Assembly (NCBI RefSeq): GCF_008087665.1
Contig: NZ_CP042912.1
Span: 4,340,001-4,404,000 of the forward strand
Reading direction: 5' to 3'
Origin: Mariniblastus fucicola
GTDB taxonomy: Bacteria > Planctomycetota > Planctomycetia > Pirellulales > Pirellulaceae
Length of the DNA stretch: 64,000 nt
In this document: piece by piece, positions 37,578-47,403 of the stretch
Layout: every line of letters begins with the position of its first letter
How positions within the stretch are numbered: the stretch's first letter is position 1
Made by a program: the position numbers and the translations under genes
The notes under the pieces: model-generated
What the model was told of the DNA's origin: nothing
Database searches by the model: none
Seen by the model: the letters and a program-made list of their open reading frames with translations, nothing else

Positions 37578-38249
37578 ATGTGGACACTACTTTTTGATAT
37601 CGATGGAACCTTGATTCGGACCCGTGGCGTTGGCATGGGGGCGATGGGACAGGCAATCGTTGAACACTACGGCCATACCGACATTCCGGACGTCCGGGTG
37701 CATGGCTGTACCGATCGAGGCATCATCTCGGAGCTTTTTCGGCAGTTGGAGATTGACCTCGACGCAGATCATTCCGGTTTCCTGCAAACCTACTGCGAAT
37801 TGCTACACGGAAAATTGAAAGTCCATGGCGGCGATCTGCTCCCGGGAGTCGTCGATCTGCTGGAGCACCTTAATGCCCATCCGAATGTCGCGCTCGGACT
37901 GTTGACCGGAAATGCTCAACGTGCTGCCGAGATCAAGCTGGACCATTTTGGCTTGCGTGAATACTTCCTCTTCGGCGGTTACGGCGACGATCACAGCGAC
38001 CGCAACGACGTGGCGGAAGAGGCATCGAACGCTGCAGCCACGTTTCTGGGCGATCGATTTGACGACGCCAAAGTCTGGGTCATTGGAGACACGTCGAATG
38101 ATATTCGTTGCGGGCGATCGATCGGCGCCAAAGTACTTGCCGTTGAAACCGGCGGCGACTGCAAGGACACACTCGCGGCCAAGGAACCTGATCTTCAACT
38201 AAGTGACCTTTCTAACGTGTCCGCCTGGTTGAAGACGTTAGATTCCTGA
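37578..38249 (+). CDS. HAD-superfamily phosphatase, phosphoglycolate-phosphatase-like
   Basis: 223 residues, cytoplasmic. HAD motif I is LLFDIDGTLIRT, motif II GLLTGNAQ, and motif III/IV K...VIGDTSNDIRCGRS. The helical cap lies between motifs I and II, as in the Gph/beta-phosphoglucomutase subgroup. It should hydrolyse a small phosphoester with Mg2+; phosphoglycolate is a guess. Just upstream of the exopolysaccharide cluster but not clearly part of it. Confidence 0.85.
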   Translation: MWTLLFDIDGTLIRTRGVGMGAMGQAIVEHYGHTDIPDVRVHGCTDRGIISELFRQLEIDLDADHSGFLQTYCELLHGKLKVHGGDLLPGVVDLLEHLNAHPNVALGLLTGNAQRAAEIKLDHFGLREYFLFGGYGDDHSDRNDVAEEASNAAATFLGDRFDDAKVWVIGDTSNDIRCGRSIGAKVLAVETGGDCKDTLAAKEPDLQLSDLSNVSAWLKTLDS

Positions 38250-38549
38250 GTTTCTTTGGGCGACTTCGACGCCCGGAAATCCCATCAACGGTGCGCATTC
38301 CGAATCGATGTCTCGGTGTAAATTGGCTGCGTGACCGAAAAAAGCCTTTGGCGGATTCGCCTCCATAAACCCCGCGAAGTTAAGCGTTAAAGTCGTTACA
38401 TCCATCATTTTTCTCTTGAAGTCGTTTTTTTCCTCGATAGACTGGCATTCGAAATTTGACTGCAGCCACTCTCTAATTTTCATGGATGCATGGTCGAAGT
38501 CGCGCTAATCGACAAGAGATTTCGATCCGTCGTGCATCTGGAAAAAAAC

Positions 38550-40103
38550 ATGAACAACACTCAGTTAACTCTGACTCAAATTTTCGGCGCTTTAATGCGT
38601 CAGAAGGCGAAAGGGCTACTCGCCTTTCTAATCGTCTTCGGCTTGGTGATGGCACTGTTTCTGGTTTGGCCCAAGAGCTACGGTTCCGAGGGCAAACTTC
38701 ATGTGCAGATGACTCGCACAGAAACGAACCTGTCTCCCGTCGTTAGCTCGAACGGGCAAGGCATGGGTATCTCAATCCAGGACACTCGCGAGACTGAAAT
38801 CAAATCGGTTGAAGAGGTTCTGAAGAGCCGCGCTGTGCTGGAAGCCGTCGTCAAAAAGATTGGTGCCAAGAAGATTCTTGAGAACTCCTTTTCGGGATTG
38901 CTACCAAGCCTTTCGGTTCCGTCGATTCTCAAAGGCGGCGGCAGTGCTGCTGGCGACATGAGTCCTGAAGAGTACAAGGAACTCAAGAACATTGAACTGG
39001 CAACGAACCTGCTTGATGAATCGCTTTCAGTTCACAACACAAAAAAGACTTCTGTCATTTCTGTTTACATGAAGGCGAACTCGCCGCGACTGGCTCAGGA
39101 AATTGTCAACGAGATCATCAGCGAAACTCGAAAAGTTCACCAGAAGATGCACGGCGTTACGGGCTCTTCTGCGTTCTTCGCCGAAAAGGTCAAGGAAGCG
39201 GACGCAGAGCTCGAAGAGGCGTTGGCGAAACTGGAAGAGTTCCGTGAAAAGCAACAGGTGCTTTCAGTTGGCTCTGCCCGTTTCACTCTGCAGGAAATCA
39301 TTGGAACGCTCGAAAAAGGAATCATGGAATCTGGCGTCGAAGTCGAACAGTCCCAGCGACAGATCGATACGTTGATGAAAGAAATCGGCAAGACTCCTGA
39401 GAAGATTGTTCTTGAAACCAAAGGCGTCGAACGAAAATCTGGCGACGACGCGACTGTTGAAGTTTTCCGCCTGGAAAGCGAACGGCAACGTTTGCTTTCG
39501 CAATATCGGGCGACCCATCCGGAAGTCCGCAAAATCGATGCGAGACTGAAGCAGATGAAGTCCCGTTTGGGAACGATGAAGGATGATCGAACGCAGAGTC
39601 AAAGCACCATTAACGCAGTATTTTCCGACGTGAAAATGCAGCTCGTGAGAGCGGAAACACAAAACATTGGAGCAAAAGCCAGACTCAAATCGCTTGAGAA
39701 GAAGTTGGCGAAAGCTCGCAAGGATGCCGTTGAGATGAATCGCGCTGAAATTCAGGCGGATCGGCTTCAACGAGACGTTGACGACACTCGCAAGGATCGC
39801 GAAATGTATGTTGCCAAGGGTCGAGAGGCACTCGCCAGTTTGAGCCTTGATAACAGTAATCTTTCGACATTGGTGGTTGCCCAACAACCGACCTTTATTT
39901 TGAAACACGCCAGCCCTCGCGGCATGTTGTTTCTACCGATCGCTCTGATTCTGGGAACCCTCGCGGGCCTGGCGACGGCGATGTTCTGCGAACGGAATCA
40001 CTTGAGTCCCTCCCTGAATGAAGTTGAGGTTGAGCAGATCCTTGAGATGCCAGTCCTCGTCACGCTCCCTCGAGTCTACTCCAGCAGAAACATGGTGAAC
40101 TAA
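38550..40103 (+). CDS. Wzz/GNVR chain-length-determinant protein
   Basis: 517 residues from ATG 38550 (MNNTQLTLTQIF); a GGAAA tract precedes it. An upstream ATG at 38490 is possible. Two membrane helices flank a long periplasmic coiled coil (LEEALAKLEEFREKQQ, RLKSLEKKLAKARKDA), the Wzz layout: first helix LLAFLIVFGLVMALF, second LFLPIALILGTLAGLA. It sets polymer length in Wzy-dependent polysaccharide assembly. First gene of the cluster; its TAA overlaps the ATG of the next gene by one base (TAATG). Confidence 0.88.
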   Translation: MNNTQLTLTQIFGALMRQKAKGLLAFLIVFGLVMALFLVWPKSYGSEGKLHVQMTRTETNLSPVVSSNGQGMGISIQDTRETEIKSVEEVLKSRAVLEAVVKKIGAKKILENSFSGLLPSLSVPSILKGGGSAAGDMSPEEYKELKNIELATNLLDESLSVHNTKKTSVISVYMKANSPRLAQEIVNEIISETRKVHQKMHGVTGSSAFFAEKVKEADAELEEALAKLEEFREKQQVLSVGSARFTLQEIIGTLEKGIMESGVEVEQSQRQIDTLMKEIGKTPEKIVLETKGVERKSGDDATVEVFRLESERQRLLSQYRATHPEVRKIDARLKQMKSRLGTMKDDRTQSQSTINAVFSDVKMQLVRAETQNIGAKARLKSLEKKLAKARKDAVEMNRAEIQADRLQRDVDDTRKDREMYVAKGREALASLSLDNSNLSTLVVAQQPTFILKHASPRGMLFLPIALILGTLAGLATAMFCERNHLSPSLNEVEVEQILEMPVLVTLPRVYSSRNMVN

Positions 40104-40783
40104 TGTCGACAGATAACGCAATCAACAACGACCAAATAGACCGACAACGTGCCAAACGCATGGGTGTCGCACCAAGTTCCAGCCTACGTCGGCACTTTCT
40201 GTCGCTGGCTCGGCAAACTCGCCAGTGGGCACATCAGAACGATCGTGCTGCCATCCGTCCCTGCACGATTGGCGTGACTTCGATTTCACTCGGATCCGGT
40301 AACAGTACGGTTGCTTACAACCTTGCCGTAGCAATGACTTCGGTCGCGCGATCGAGAGTGCTACTGGTCGAGTGTGACTTCGGCAGAAACTTTATTACCC
40401 GACGACTGGGCAATGCCCGCAAATTGGGATTGAGCGAGTTGCTGACAGGGATGGCGGATATGGACGAAGCCGTTTCCACGACTCCGATCCGAAACCTGGA
40501 TGCAGTCGGATGCGGTCAAGTCAACGAACAGATCGCTCTGGAGTTACCTTTCGACGAATTACCATCAGTCATTAATCGTAGCTTCATTGATTACGAATAC
40601 TGTATCTTCGATTTGCCAGTGGCCAGCAATCTGACCGCTTGTCACTCGCTGGTTCCGGCACTCGATGGAGTCATCCTGAATGTCGAAGCCAATCAAATCG
40701 ACCACAAACTCATTTCCCGTTTCCGAAATTCGATGCAGGCACTCAACGTGCCGATCGTCGGAATGGTCATTAACAAGCAGTAG
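40103..40783 (+). CDS. CpsD/ParA-like P-loop protein lacking the Walker lysine
   Basis: 226 residues, cytoplasmic, overlapping the Wzz gene by one base. The fold is that of bacterial tyrosine-kinase/MinD-like ATPases: GVTSISLGSGNSTVA at the Walker A site and VLLVECDFGRN at the A' site. The Walker lysine is replaced by Asn (GSGNST), and there is no C-terminal tyrosine cluster. Probably an inactive or altered partner that regulates the Wzz protein. The pairing Wzz plus CpsD-like protein supports export control. Confidence 0.8.
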   Translation: MSTDNAINNDQIDRQRAKRMGVAPSSSLRRHFLSLARQTRQWAHQNDRAAIRPCTIGVTSISLGSGNSTVAYNLAVAMTSVARSRVLLVECDFGRNFITRRLGNARKLGLSELLTGMADMDEAVSTTPIRNLDAVGCGQVNEQIALELPFDELPSVINRSFIDYEYCIFDLPVASNLTACHSLVPALDGVILNVEANQIDHKLISRFRNSMQALNVPIVGMVINKQ

Positions 40784-40841
40784 TTGCTTGTTGCCCTCAC
40801 CTTGACTACACGACTTGCGCCTCACCAATAACGGATTGAAA

Positions 40842-42116
40842 ATGATAGTTCGAAATCGTCGAAAGCGAGAAAACCTGCTTAGCAGGTTGTCCCGTTCGCT
40901 TTCCCGAGTTAAGCCCCCAGCCGGACACAACAACCTTATGTCGACGGAAGAGTTTCAGCTCGAAATCGACAAGGAAATCCATCGCTCAAATCGAAGAACT
41001 GCGGACCCTGAGTTTGCAATGGTCTTGCTGGATTTTAGTGACCACGATGTTCCGGACGGCAAACTGGAAACGCTGATCAAAGAATTCTCGCAACGACTGC
41101 GAGTGTCTGATTCGCTCGGCTGGCATCAGCTGAAACTCGGTGCTCTTCTCCCGGAGACAGGTCGCGAGGGAGCTGTCCTTGTTTCAGAGTCCCTGCTGGA
41201 CATCGCCAAATCACACAACGTTGAAATGGAAGCAACGATTTCGATCTACCCCTGGGACGATCGTTTGCTCGGTCCCTACGAGGGATCCAATCGCTCGTTT
41301 GACAAAGGTAGCAACGGCAAAGGCAGCAACGGAACTGACCCCAACTGGTCCGAGTTCCACCGGGAAGACGACCCGTTTGGCGACGCCTATCAATTTGCAA
41401 ACGACTCGTCATCGGGCGGCGTCGCAACGTTGGCTCCACCGGTCAAACGCAAGCTTGCGAAACGCTCGTTGCTTCCAGCAGGCACTGGTGCTCGAGTTGC
41501 TTTCAGCCGATCCGAAAAGACGCCGGCTTGGAAACGCGTTATCGATGTCGTGGGTGCGGGAACAGGATTGTTGTTGCTTTCACCTGTACTGGTCGCTGCC
41601 GCGGTCGCCATCAAAGCAACTTCGGACGGCCCGGTGTTCTTTCGCCAGGACCGTGAAGGCAAGGACGGGGAGACCTTCAAGATTCTGAAGTTCCGCACGA
41701 TGTGCCAGGATGCTGAACTTAAAAAAGAAGACTTGCGTGTGCTCAGCGAACAGGATGGTCCTGCGTTCAAGCTCAAAGACGATCCGCGGATCACGCGAGT
41801 TGGTAGGTATTTACGAAAATCCTGCGTCGACGAGCTACCTCAATTGCTCAACGTTTTGACTGGCGAAATGTCGTTGGTTGGACCGCGACCATTGCCGGTT
41901 AACGAATCACAGCAGTGTCTTCCATGGCAGCGTCAACGTCTGACGGTCCTTCCTGGTTTGACTTGCACATGGCAGGCTCGCGGTGGAAGAGACATCAAGT
42001 TTGCTGAGTGGATGAGAATGGACCTCGACTACATCGAACAGCGCGGTTTTTGGAACGATCTTCGATTGATCGGAGAAACGGCCATGGTCGTGGTTATGCA
42101 CAAGGGTTCGGTCTAG
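40842..42116 (+). CDS. Initiating sugar-phosphate transferase with N-terminal GGDEF-like region
   Basis: 424 residues. The C-terminal half is a bacterial sugar transferase (PF02397 type): a membrane helix VVGAGTGLLLLSPVL, FRQDREGKDGETFKILKFRTM, the SCVDELPQLLNVL and MSLVGPRPLP blocks, and LPGLTCTWQARGG. It moves a sugar phosphate onto undecaprenyl phosphate to start the repeat unit. The N-terminal 180 residues (FQLEIDKEIHRSNRRT, FAMVLLDFSDHDVPD, LGALLPETGREGA) resemble a GGDEF fold with the signature missing. The ATG at 40842 was preferred to a TTG 27 bases upstream. Confidence 0.88.
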   Translation: MIVRNRRKRENLLSRLSRSLSRVKPPAGHNNLMSTEEFQLEIDKEIHRSNRRTADPEFAMVLLDFSDHDVPDGKLETLIKEFSQRLRVSDSLGWHQLKLGALLPETGREGAVLVSESLLDIAKSHNVEMEATISIYPWDDRLLGPYEGSNRSFDKGSNGKGSNGTDPNWSEFHREDDPFGDAYQFANDSSSGGVATLAPPVKRKLAKRSLLPAGTGARVAFSRSEKTPAWKRVIDVVGAGTGLLLLSPVLVAAAVAIKATSDGPVFFRQDREGKDGETFKILKFRTMCQDAELKKEDLRVLSEQDGPAFKLKDDPRITRVGRYLRKSCVDELPQLLNVLTGEMSLVGPRPLPVNESQQCLPWQRQRLTVLPGLTCTWQARGGRDIKFAEWMRMDLDYIEQRGFWNDLRLIGETAMVVVMHKGSV

Positions 42117-42228
42117 GCCGGATCAAAGAAGTTCAGCTCCCCGGATCTTCTTGTCAATTCGAATCTCGCACGCGTTCCCTTCGCTTGCGAGCCCTGAAAC
42201 AAGTGTTCCCAGAGAGCAGTATCGCCAG

Positions 42229-43566
42229 ATGGTAAGCGTGGCTACAAAACCTGATTTGAAAGTCCAAAAGTCTGGCAACGCGCCAGCAATTCTGGACATG
42301 CCGCTGCAGGACATCATTGGTTGGCTGCTGATTTGCGGCTGCTCGTTTCTGAACCTCGCCAACGTGTTGGTTGACAAGGACGAGGTCGGTCTGGACTTTC
42401 AGGTTCTGGCCAAACTGGGCCTGATTGGTATGGGCGGCCTCTACGGTCTGCACGGAATTCTGACGCGTCCTCGGGCACGTAGCCTGCTGCTCTCATTCCC
42501 CGTCGCGTGGCTGTTAATCATCGCCGGATTCTATTTTCTCGCCGTTCCGTTTTCCGTTTCGCCGAGGAACTCGCTCGTTTCGACCTGCTCGATCATCGCA
42601 GTGATTTTGCTGACCGTGACGGCCCTCGATCATCTTGGCGTGATGAAAACCGTCAAAGCGATGTTCGCCGGGATGGCACTGTTCATTGTCGGCTCCTGGT
42701 TTTTCTACTTCGCATTCCCTGAGATCGGGGTTCTCGCCGAGCCGATTCCTGGCGGCGAATTCGTGTACCGCATGAGTGGATTGGCCCACGCGAATACTCT
42801 GGGACAGTACTCGGCACTGACTGTAGTGCTCTGTGTGATCCTGTTCTTCAGCTACAAACAGCGATCAATGTTGATCGTCGTGATTGGAGTCCTCGCCTTC
42901 GGTGCACTGCTTGGTTCATGGTCCAGAACTTCCATCATGGCTTGCGGACTTGCGCTGATCGTTGGCTATCGCCACATCTATCTTCGCAAAGAGTTCCTGG
43001 GAATGTACATGCTGGCCGCAGCGTTGCTATTGCTGAGCGTATTGGTGATGAGCACTCAGGTTGACCTTGGCGAAAAGATTGCTTCGAAGATGGAACTGCT
43101 TTCGAAATCCGACGACGCGGAAGAGCTAACGACAGCAACGGGTCGATCTGTGATTTGGGCTCACGCGATTTACCTGCTGCAGGATCAGCCAGTGACGGGC
43201 TATGGAGCCGCGACGCAGAAGATCCATTTTGAGGACCACTCGCTCTACACTCACAACATGATTCTGAACATCGCGTTCAGCGCCGGGATTTTCGCCGGGA
43301 TCGCCGCGGTGCTGATGATCCTCGGTCGCTTGCGTTCGCTGTTTTTCAACCGACATCCGTTGGCGGACGCGATCGTCGTGTTCATCATCATCAACGGACT
43401 CTTTGAGAACGTGATATTCTCGATTCTGGCGGGACTTCCGACCATGCTATGGGTGCTCGCATTGGCGTGGCCTTTGTTGCTTGACGACCCAGCCGTTCGA
43501 GAGCTCGACCGGTCTGACCGCCAGCCAGGTGACACGCGCACCCGTTTTCTGCGACTGGAGTCCTGA
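42229..43566 (+). CDS. O-antigen ligase/Wzy-like membrane protein
   Basis: About 445 residues with some 12 membrane helices. The large periplasmic loop and flanking helices contain GSWSRTSIMACGLALIVGYR, GRSVIWAHAIYLLQDQP and the SLYTHNMILNIAFSAGI signature typical of the O-antigen ligase/polymerase (Wzy_C) family. It likely polymerises or ligates the repeat unit. The start is uncertain: ATG 42229 is given, with an upstream TTG at 42151 possible. Its TGA overlaps the next ATG by one base. Confidence 0.8.
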   Translation: MVSVATKPDLKVQKSGNAPAILDMPLQDIIGWLLICGCSFLNLANVLVDKDEVGLDFQVLAKLGLIGMGGLYGLHGILTRPRARSLLLSFPVAWLLIIAGFYFLAVPFSVSPRNSLVSTCSIIAVILLTVTALDHLGVMKTVKAMFAGMALFIVGSWFFYFAFPEIGVLAEPIPGGEFVYRMSGLAHANTLGQYSALTVVLCVILFFSYKQRSMLIVVIGVLAFGALLGSWSRTSIMACGLALIVGYRHIYLRKEFLGMYMLAAALLLLSVLVMSTQVDLGEKIASKMELLSKSDDAEELTTATGRSVIWAHAIYLLQDQPVTGYGAATQKIHFEDHSLYTHNMILNIAFSAGIFAGIAAVLMILGRLRSLFFNRHPLADAIVVFIIINGLFENVIFSILAGLPTMLWVLALAWPLLLDDPAVRELDRSDRQPGDTRTRFLRLES

Positions 43567-44828
43567 TGAGCACATCGGCTTTTGAAGACAGGTCTTCTAC
43601 TTCCGCGACAGCAATTTCGGACGGCGGATCGAAGCAGGTTCTTGATGTGCACGCGGTCGTTTTGACAAACTACCTCAGAACGCATCACGTGTTGGCGTTG
43701 CAGGAGTTCTCCAAGCGAGTTCGCAAGCTGACGGTGCTGTTATCGGTACCGATGGAACCCGATCGCGACTGGGATGCTCAATGGGGCGGACTTGATGTTC
43801 AGGTCCAGCAAAACTTTATGTGGACCGCCAACTGGAAACACTCGACCGGTTTCTCCGAACAGAACTTCATCCACTTCCCGATCGACACTCCGATAAGATT
43901 GCGGAAACTGAAGCCCGACATCGTGCTCTCCTACGAGATGGGTGCGCGAACGATCCTGTCGACGTTCTACCGACTGTTTAAACGCAACGTTCCCTTGGTG
44001 ATGGTCGGCAACATGTCAGACCATATCGAAAAAGAACGTGGATTCCTGCGTCGCATCGCCAGAAAACTGATCTGCCGCGGCGTTGACTATTTCACGTACA
44101 ACGGTCCAAGTTGCAAACGATATCTGAAATCGCTGGGAGTTTCCGAAGACAAACTGTTTCATTTTCCTTACTGCATCGATGGCTCGACCATTTTCAATGG
44201 CGACAGACTATCCATCACAGACGGCAAACAATCGCAGGATCCTATCAAGCTGCTTTATTGTGGCGCCATCAGCGAGCGCAAGGGAATCTTGCAATTTGCA
44301 GAAGCGTTGTCGCAATGGTGCGGCGACAATCCGTACAAGAGCGTCGAACTGATGATCGCCGGATCGGGCGAGCTTAAAGACAAGGTCGCTCAAACGGCCG
44401 ATGAGAATCTCGACATAAACTTTCTGGGCAACTGTGACTCCGATCAGCTTCGTGAGGCCTACGGCAGCGCGGACATCTGCGTGTTCCCGACGCTCGCCGA
44501 CGAGTGGGGACTGGTTCCAATCGAAGCGATGGCGTCCGGCGTCCCGGTCCTCGGAAGCAAATTTGCTCAATCGGTGGAATCCTGTTGTGTGGATTCAGAA
44601 AACGGATGGACTTTTGATCCCACCAACTCGGACGACATTGTCGACGCGATTGATCGGGCGTTGACGACCGACGCAGCGAGACTTCAAGAGATGCGATCGT
44701 CAGCAAAACGCTCGGTAGCCCATATTTCGCCCGAAAGATCGGGCTGCCTGCTTGCCGAAGCCGTCGCTTCGATCAAGTCTCAGCGTGTGCCTAACGATAT
44801 TTCCGCTTTGCAACGCCAGACAACCTGA
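43566..44828 (+). CDS. Glycosyltransferase family 4
   Basis: 420 residues, GT-B fold. The C-terminal nucleotide-sugar site has LLYCGAISERKGILQFAEAL, MIAGSGELKDKV and the conserved EX7E-like block DEWGLVPIEAMASGVPVLGS. A cytoplasmic or membrane-edge retaining transferase that adds one sugar of the repeat unit. Donor and linkage cannot be read from sequence. It begins within the stop of the Wzy-like gene (TGATG), so the two are coupled. Confidence 0.9.
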   Translation: MSTSAFEDRSSTSATAISDGGSKQVLDVHAVVLTNYLRTHHVLALQEFSKRVRKLTVLLSVPMEPDRDWDAQWGGLDVQVQQNFMWTANWKHSTGFSEQNFIHFPIDTPIRLRKLKPDIVLSYEMGARTILSTFYRLFKRNVPLVMVGNMSDHIEKERGFLRRIARKLICRGVDYFTYNGPSCKRYLKSLGVSEDKLFHFPYCIDGSTIFNGDRLSITDGKQSQDPIKLLYCGAISERKGILQFAEALSQWCGDNPYKSVELMIAGSGELKDKVAQTADENLDINFLGNCDSDQLREAYGSADICVFPTLADEWGLVPIEAMASGVPVLGSKFAQSVESCCVDSENGWTFDPTNSDDIVDAIDRALTTDAARLQEMRSSAKRSVAHISPERSGCLLAEAVASIKSQRVPNDISALQRQTT

Positions 44829-44898
44829 TCGCTGCTTTCCAATCCAATCGACGCAGCTAAACTGACCACTCTCTTCCCGCTCCCCTTGATCCACCACA

Positions 44899-45885
44899 AT
44901 GAAACCCCTTGCCAGCATCTCGCTCGATCTCGACAACAAATGGGCTTATTTGAAAGCTCACGGAGATCCTCAATGGGAGTCGTATCCGACTTACTTTCCC
45001 ATGATCGTTCCACGTGTTCTGGATATCCTGGAACAACGGAAACAGAAGATCACTTTCTTCGTCGTTGGTCAGGACGCTGAACACGAGATCAATCGCGCAC
45101 CATTGAAAGCGATCGCGGACGCTGGTCACGAGATCGCCAATCATTCCTACAATCACGAACCGTGGTTGCACCTGTACGGACCCAAACAACTGCAGGAAGA
45201 ATTCGACAAATCCGAAGCCGCGATTGAAAACGCGACTGGCCAGGTTCCGATCGGCTTTCGCGGACCGGGCTTCAGCCTCTCTGACGAAGTACTGCGAACT
45301 TTGATGCGGCGTGGCTATCAGTACGATGGCACTTCGTTTCCAACTTTTCTGGGCCCTGTTGCTCGAGCCTACTACTTTTGGTCGTCGGGGCTTTCGAAAG
45401 ACCAGAAGGAGGATCGCAAGGAACTGTTCGGCAGGTTCACGGACGGATTCAAGACGCTCGCTCCATATCGCTTCAGTTGGCGCGGACGGAACATCGTTGA
45501 AATGCCGGTCACGACCATGCCGATTTTCCGACTGCCAATCCACGGGAGCTATCTACTGTTCCTCGGGCAGTATTCAACGTGGCTGGCCAAATTCTACTTT
45601 CGGTTTGCGTTAAAGCTTTGCAAATTGACCTCCGTCGAACCGCACTTTCTGCTGCACCCATTGGACTTCATGGGCGTGGAAGATGACGAAGACATGGTTT
45701 TCTTTCCCACGATGGACGAACCGTCGAGCAAGAAGATCAAGCTGATTACCGAGTGTATCGACATTTTGAAACGGGAATTCAACGTCGTCACAATGCGAGA
45801 CCACGTCGCGCAAGCCAGGCGTCAGGAGTTGCCCGCAAGCACGATTTCGGTTGTGCCAGAAGGGGCTCGCGCCGACATGGCGTAG
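44899..45885 (+). CDS. Polysaccharide deacetylase (NodB homology)
   Basis: 328 residues. NodB landmarks: catalytic/metal aspartates in ASISLDLDNKWAY, the metal histidines in GHEIANHSYNH, and GFRGPGFSLSDEVLR. No signal peptide, so it may act on a cytoplasmic or lipid-linked intermediate. It is the last gene of the exopolysaccharide run. Likely removes acetyl groups from the polymer or its precursor. Carbohydrate esterase family 4 members need a divalent metal. Confidence 0.9.
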   Translation: MKPLASISLDLDNKWAYLKAHGDPQWESYPTYFPMIVPRVLDILEQRKQKITFFVVGQDAEHEINRAPLKAIADAGHEIANHSYNHEPWLHLYGPKQLQEEFDKSEAAIENATGQVPIGFRGPGFSLSDEVLRTLMRRGYQYDGTSFPTFLGPVARAYYFWSSGLSKDQKEDRKELFGRFTDGFKTLAPYRFSWRGRNIVEMPVTTMPIFRLPIHGSYLLFLGQYSTWLAKFYFRFALKLCKLTSVEPHFLLHPLDFMGVEDDEDMVFFPTMDEPSSKKIKLITECIDILKREFNVVTMRDHVAQARRQELPASTISVVPEGARADMA

Positions 45886-45973
45886 TGCGACTTTTGGTTG
45901 CAAATGGTTGACGACCGGCTGAATTTCAGGTCAATTTCTCGAACCGACTTGCTGAGAAATTTCCTCCATTCAG

Positions 45974-46591
45974 ATGAGCCAAACGATGTCTTTTGCAGCT
46001 GATTCAACTGCCGTAGTCCTGATCGAATACCAGAACGAGTTCGCGACCGACGGTGGCGTGCTGCACGGCGCTGTTGCCGCGGTGATGAAGGAAACCGGCA
46101 TGCTTGAGAACACAGCCAAGCTGGCAGGCGAAGCGCGATCCAAAGGTGCTACGATCATGCACTCTCCGATTTGTTTCGCACCGGGCTACGCAGAATTGAC
46201 GCGCCATCCGTATGGCATTTTGAAAGGCGTCGTCGATGGAAACGCGTTCGTCAAAGACAGCTGGGGAGCCGCGATTGTCGATTCGCTGACACCGCAAGAG
46301 AACGACATTGTGATCGAAGGCAAACGGGGCCTGGATGCTTTTGCGAGCACGAACCTTGGCTTCATCCTACACAGCAAAGGCATCAGAACAGTCGCGATTG
46401 GCGGATTCCTGACGAACTGCTGCGTTGAGTCGACGATGCGAACGGCGTACGAGAACGGATTCGAAGTCGTTACGCTGACTGACTGTGTTGCGGCGACGTC
46501 ACCGGAAGAGCATCACAATGCGATCAAGTACGACTTTCCGATGTTCTCCAAGCCAATGGCTTCCGCAGAGTTTCTCGCAGCACTCAACTAA
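45974..46591 (+). CDS. Isochorismatase-like cysteine hydrolase
   Basis: 205 residues, Rossmann-like. The family triad is Asp-Lys-Cys. Lys is visible in VIEGKRGLDAFASTNL and Cys in GFLTNCCVESTMRTAYENG. The Asp position reads VVLIEYQNEF, with Glu instead of Asp. Substrates in the family include isochorismate, nicotinamide and N-carbamoyl amino acids; none can be singled out here. It follows the deacetylase by about 90 bases and is probably a separate unit. Confidence 0.85.
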   Translation: MSQTMSFAADSTAVVLIEYQNEFATDGGVLHGAVAAVMKETGMLENTAKLAGEARSKGATIMHSPICFAPGYAELTRHPYGILKGVVDGNAFVKDSWGAAIVDSLTPQENDIVIEGKRGLDAFASTNLGFILHSKGIRTVAIGGFLTNCCVESTMRTAYENGFEVVTLTDCVAATSPEEHHNAIKYDFPMFSKPMASAEFLAALN

Positions 46592-46641
46592 CCGGCTGGC
46601 ATGCAAAACGAGCGAACTGGCTGCGGAGCTCCGAGAGCCAC

Positions 46642-47184
46642 CTACAGATCCTGCGGCAGTCGTCGTGCGAACGGCGGCAACTGCTGCGGCGGCAAACGCA
46701 AACCGGTTTCCTGGTGCCAGGCATCACGTTCAACATCAGTAGCGTAGAATCGAAGCCAGGACTCCTCGTCCTCGACGATGTCGATGCATTGCCAACGCAG
46801 GAACGTATCGTTCAGCTGAACTTTCTTTTCTTGAGCCGGCAAAATGTCGCGAGCGATCATGCAGTACAGCTGTCGATCCGAAAGATGCGACGTGTACTCG
46901 AGCAGAATGTTTTTCTCGTAGAGCCGCCCAATCACCTGATGCAACCGAATGCTCAACGGTTCGTCTTCGAATTCGTGGTGCGGCGCGAGAACCAGTTCCG
47001 GCTCGAACCAGTTCGCGATTGGCAAAACAGGAGCACGCTCCCACGCCAGCAGCGAATGGAGAAACTCGTTTTCACTGTCGACAGTCATTCGATCGAGATC
47101 AACCAGGTACACGGACTCGTCCATATACGGTTCGATCTCATCGCGCAATCGCGCGTTCTGCATCAATAAGTCTACGTTGCTCAT
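46642..47184 (-). CDS. Conserved-looking protein of unknown function
   Basis: 180 residues, soluble, acidic and aromatic-rich (MDESVYLVDLDRMTVDSENEF, WERAPVLPIANWF). It looks like a small planctomycete-specific protein; no motif is recognised. A non-shadow ORF with ordinary codon use. The 219-base gap to dcd holds nothing recognised. Confidence 0.65.
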   Translation of the reverse strand: MSNVDLLMQNARLRDEIEPYMDESVYLVDLDRMTVDSENEFLHSLLAWERAPVLPIANWFEPELVLAPHHEFEDEPLSIRLHQVIGRLYEKNILLEYTSHLSDRQLYCMIARDILPAQEKKVQLNDTFLRWQCIDIVEDEESWLRFYATDVERDAWHQETGLRLPPQQLPPFARRLPQDL

Positions 47185-47403
47185 GGAGGTCTGAGTCCAA
47201 TAACAAAAAGGCGCGATTCATTCTCATGGAAATTGCCACGGCGTTCGCTCGTTCGGCAATTTATCAGTGCTACGTACGGCTTCAAGTTTCAACTTGAACA
47301 AAACGCGAATTAAGCCCGGCTGTCTCGTCACAGCAACGATACGATCGACACGTGCCGCAGGGTTTGACAGAGATGCTGGCGGAACTCAGAACTACAAGCG
47401 GTT

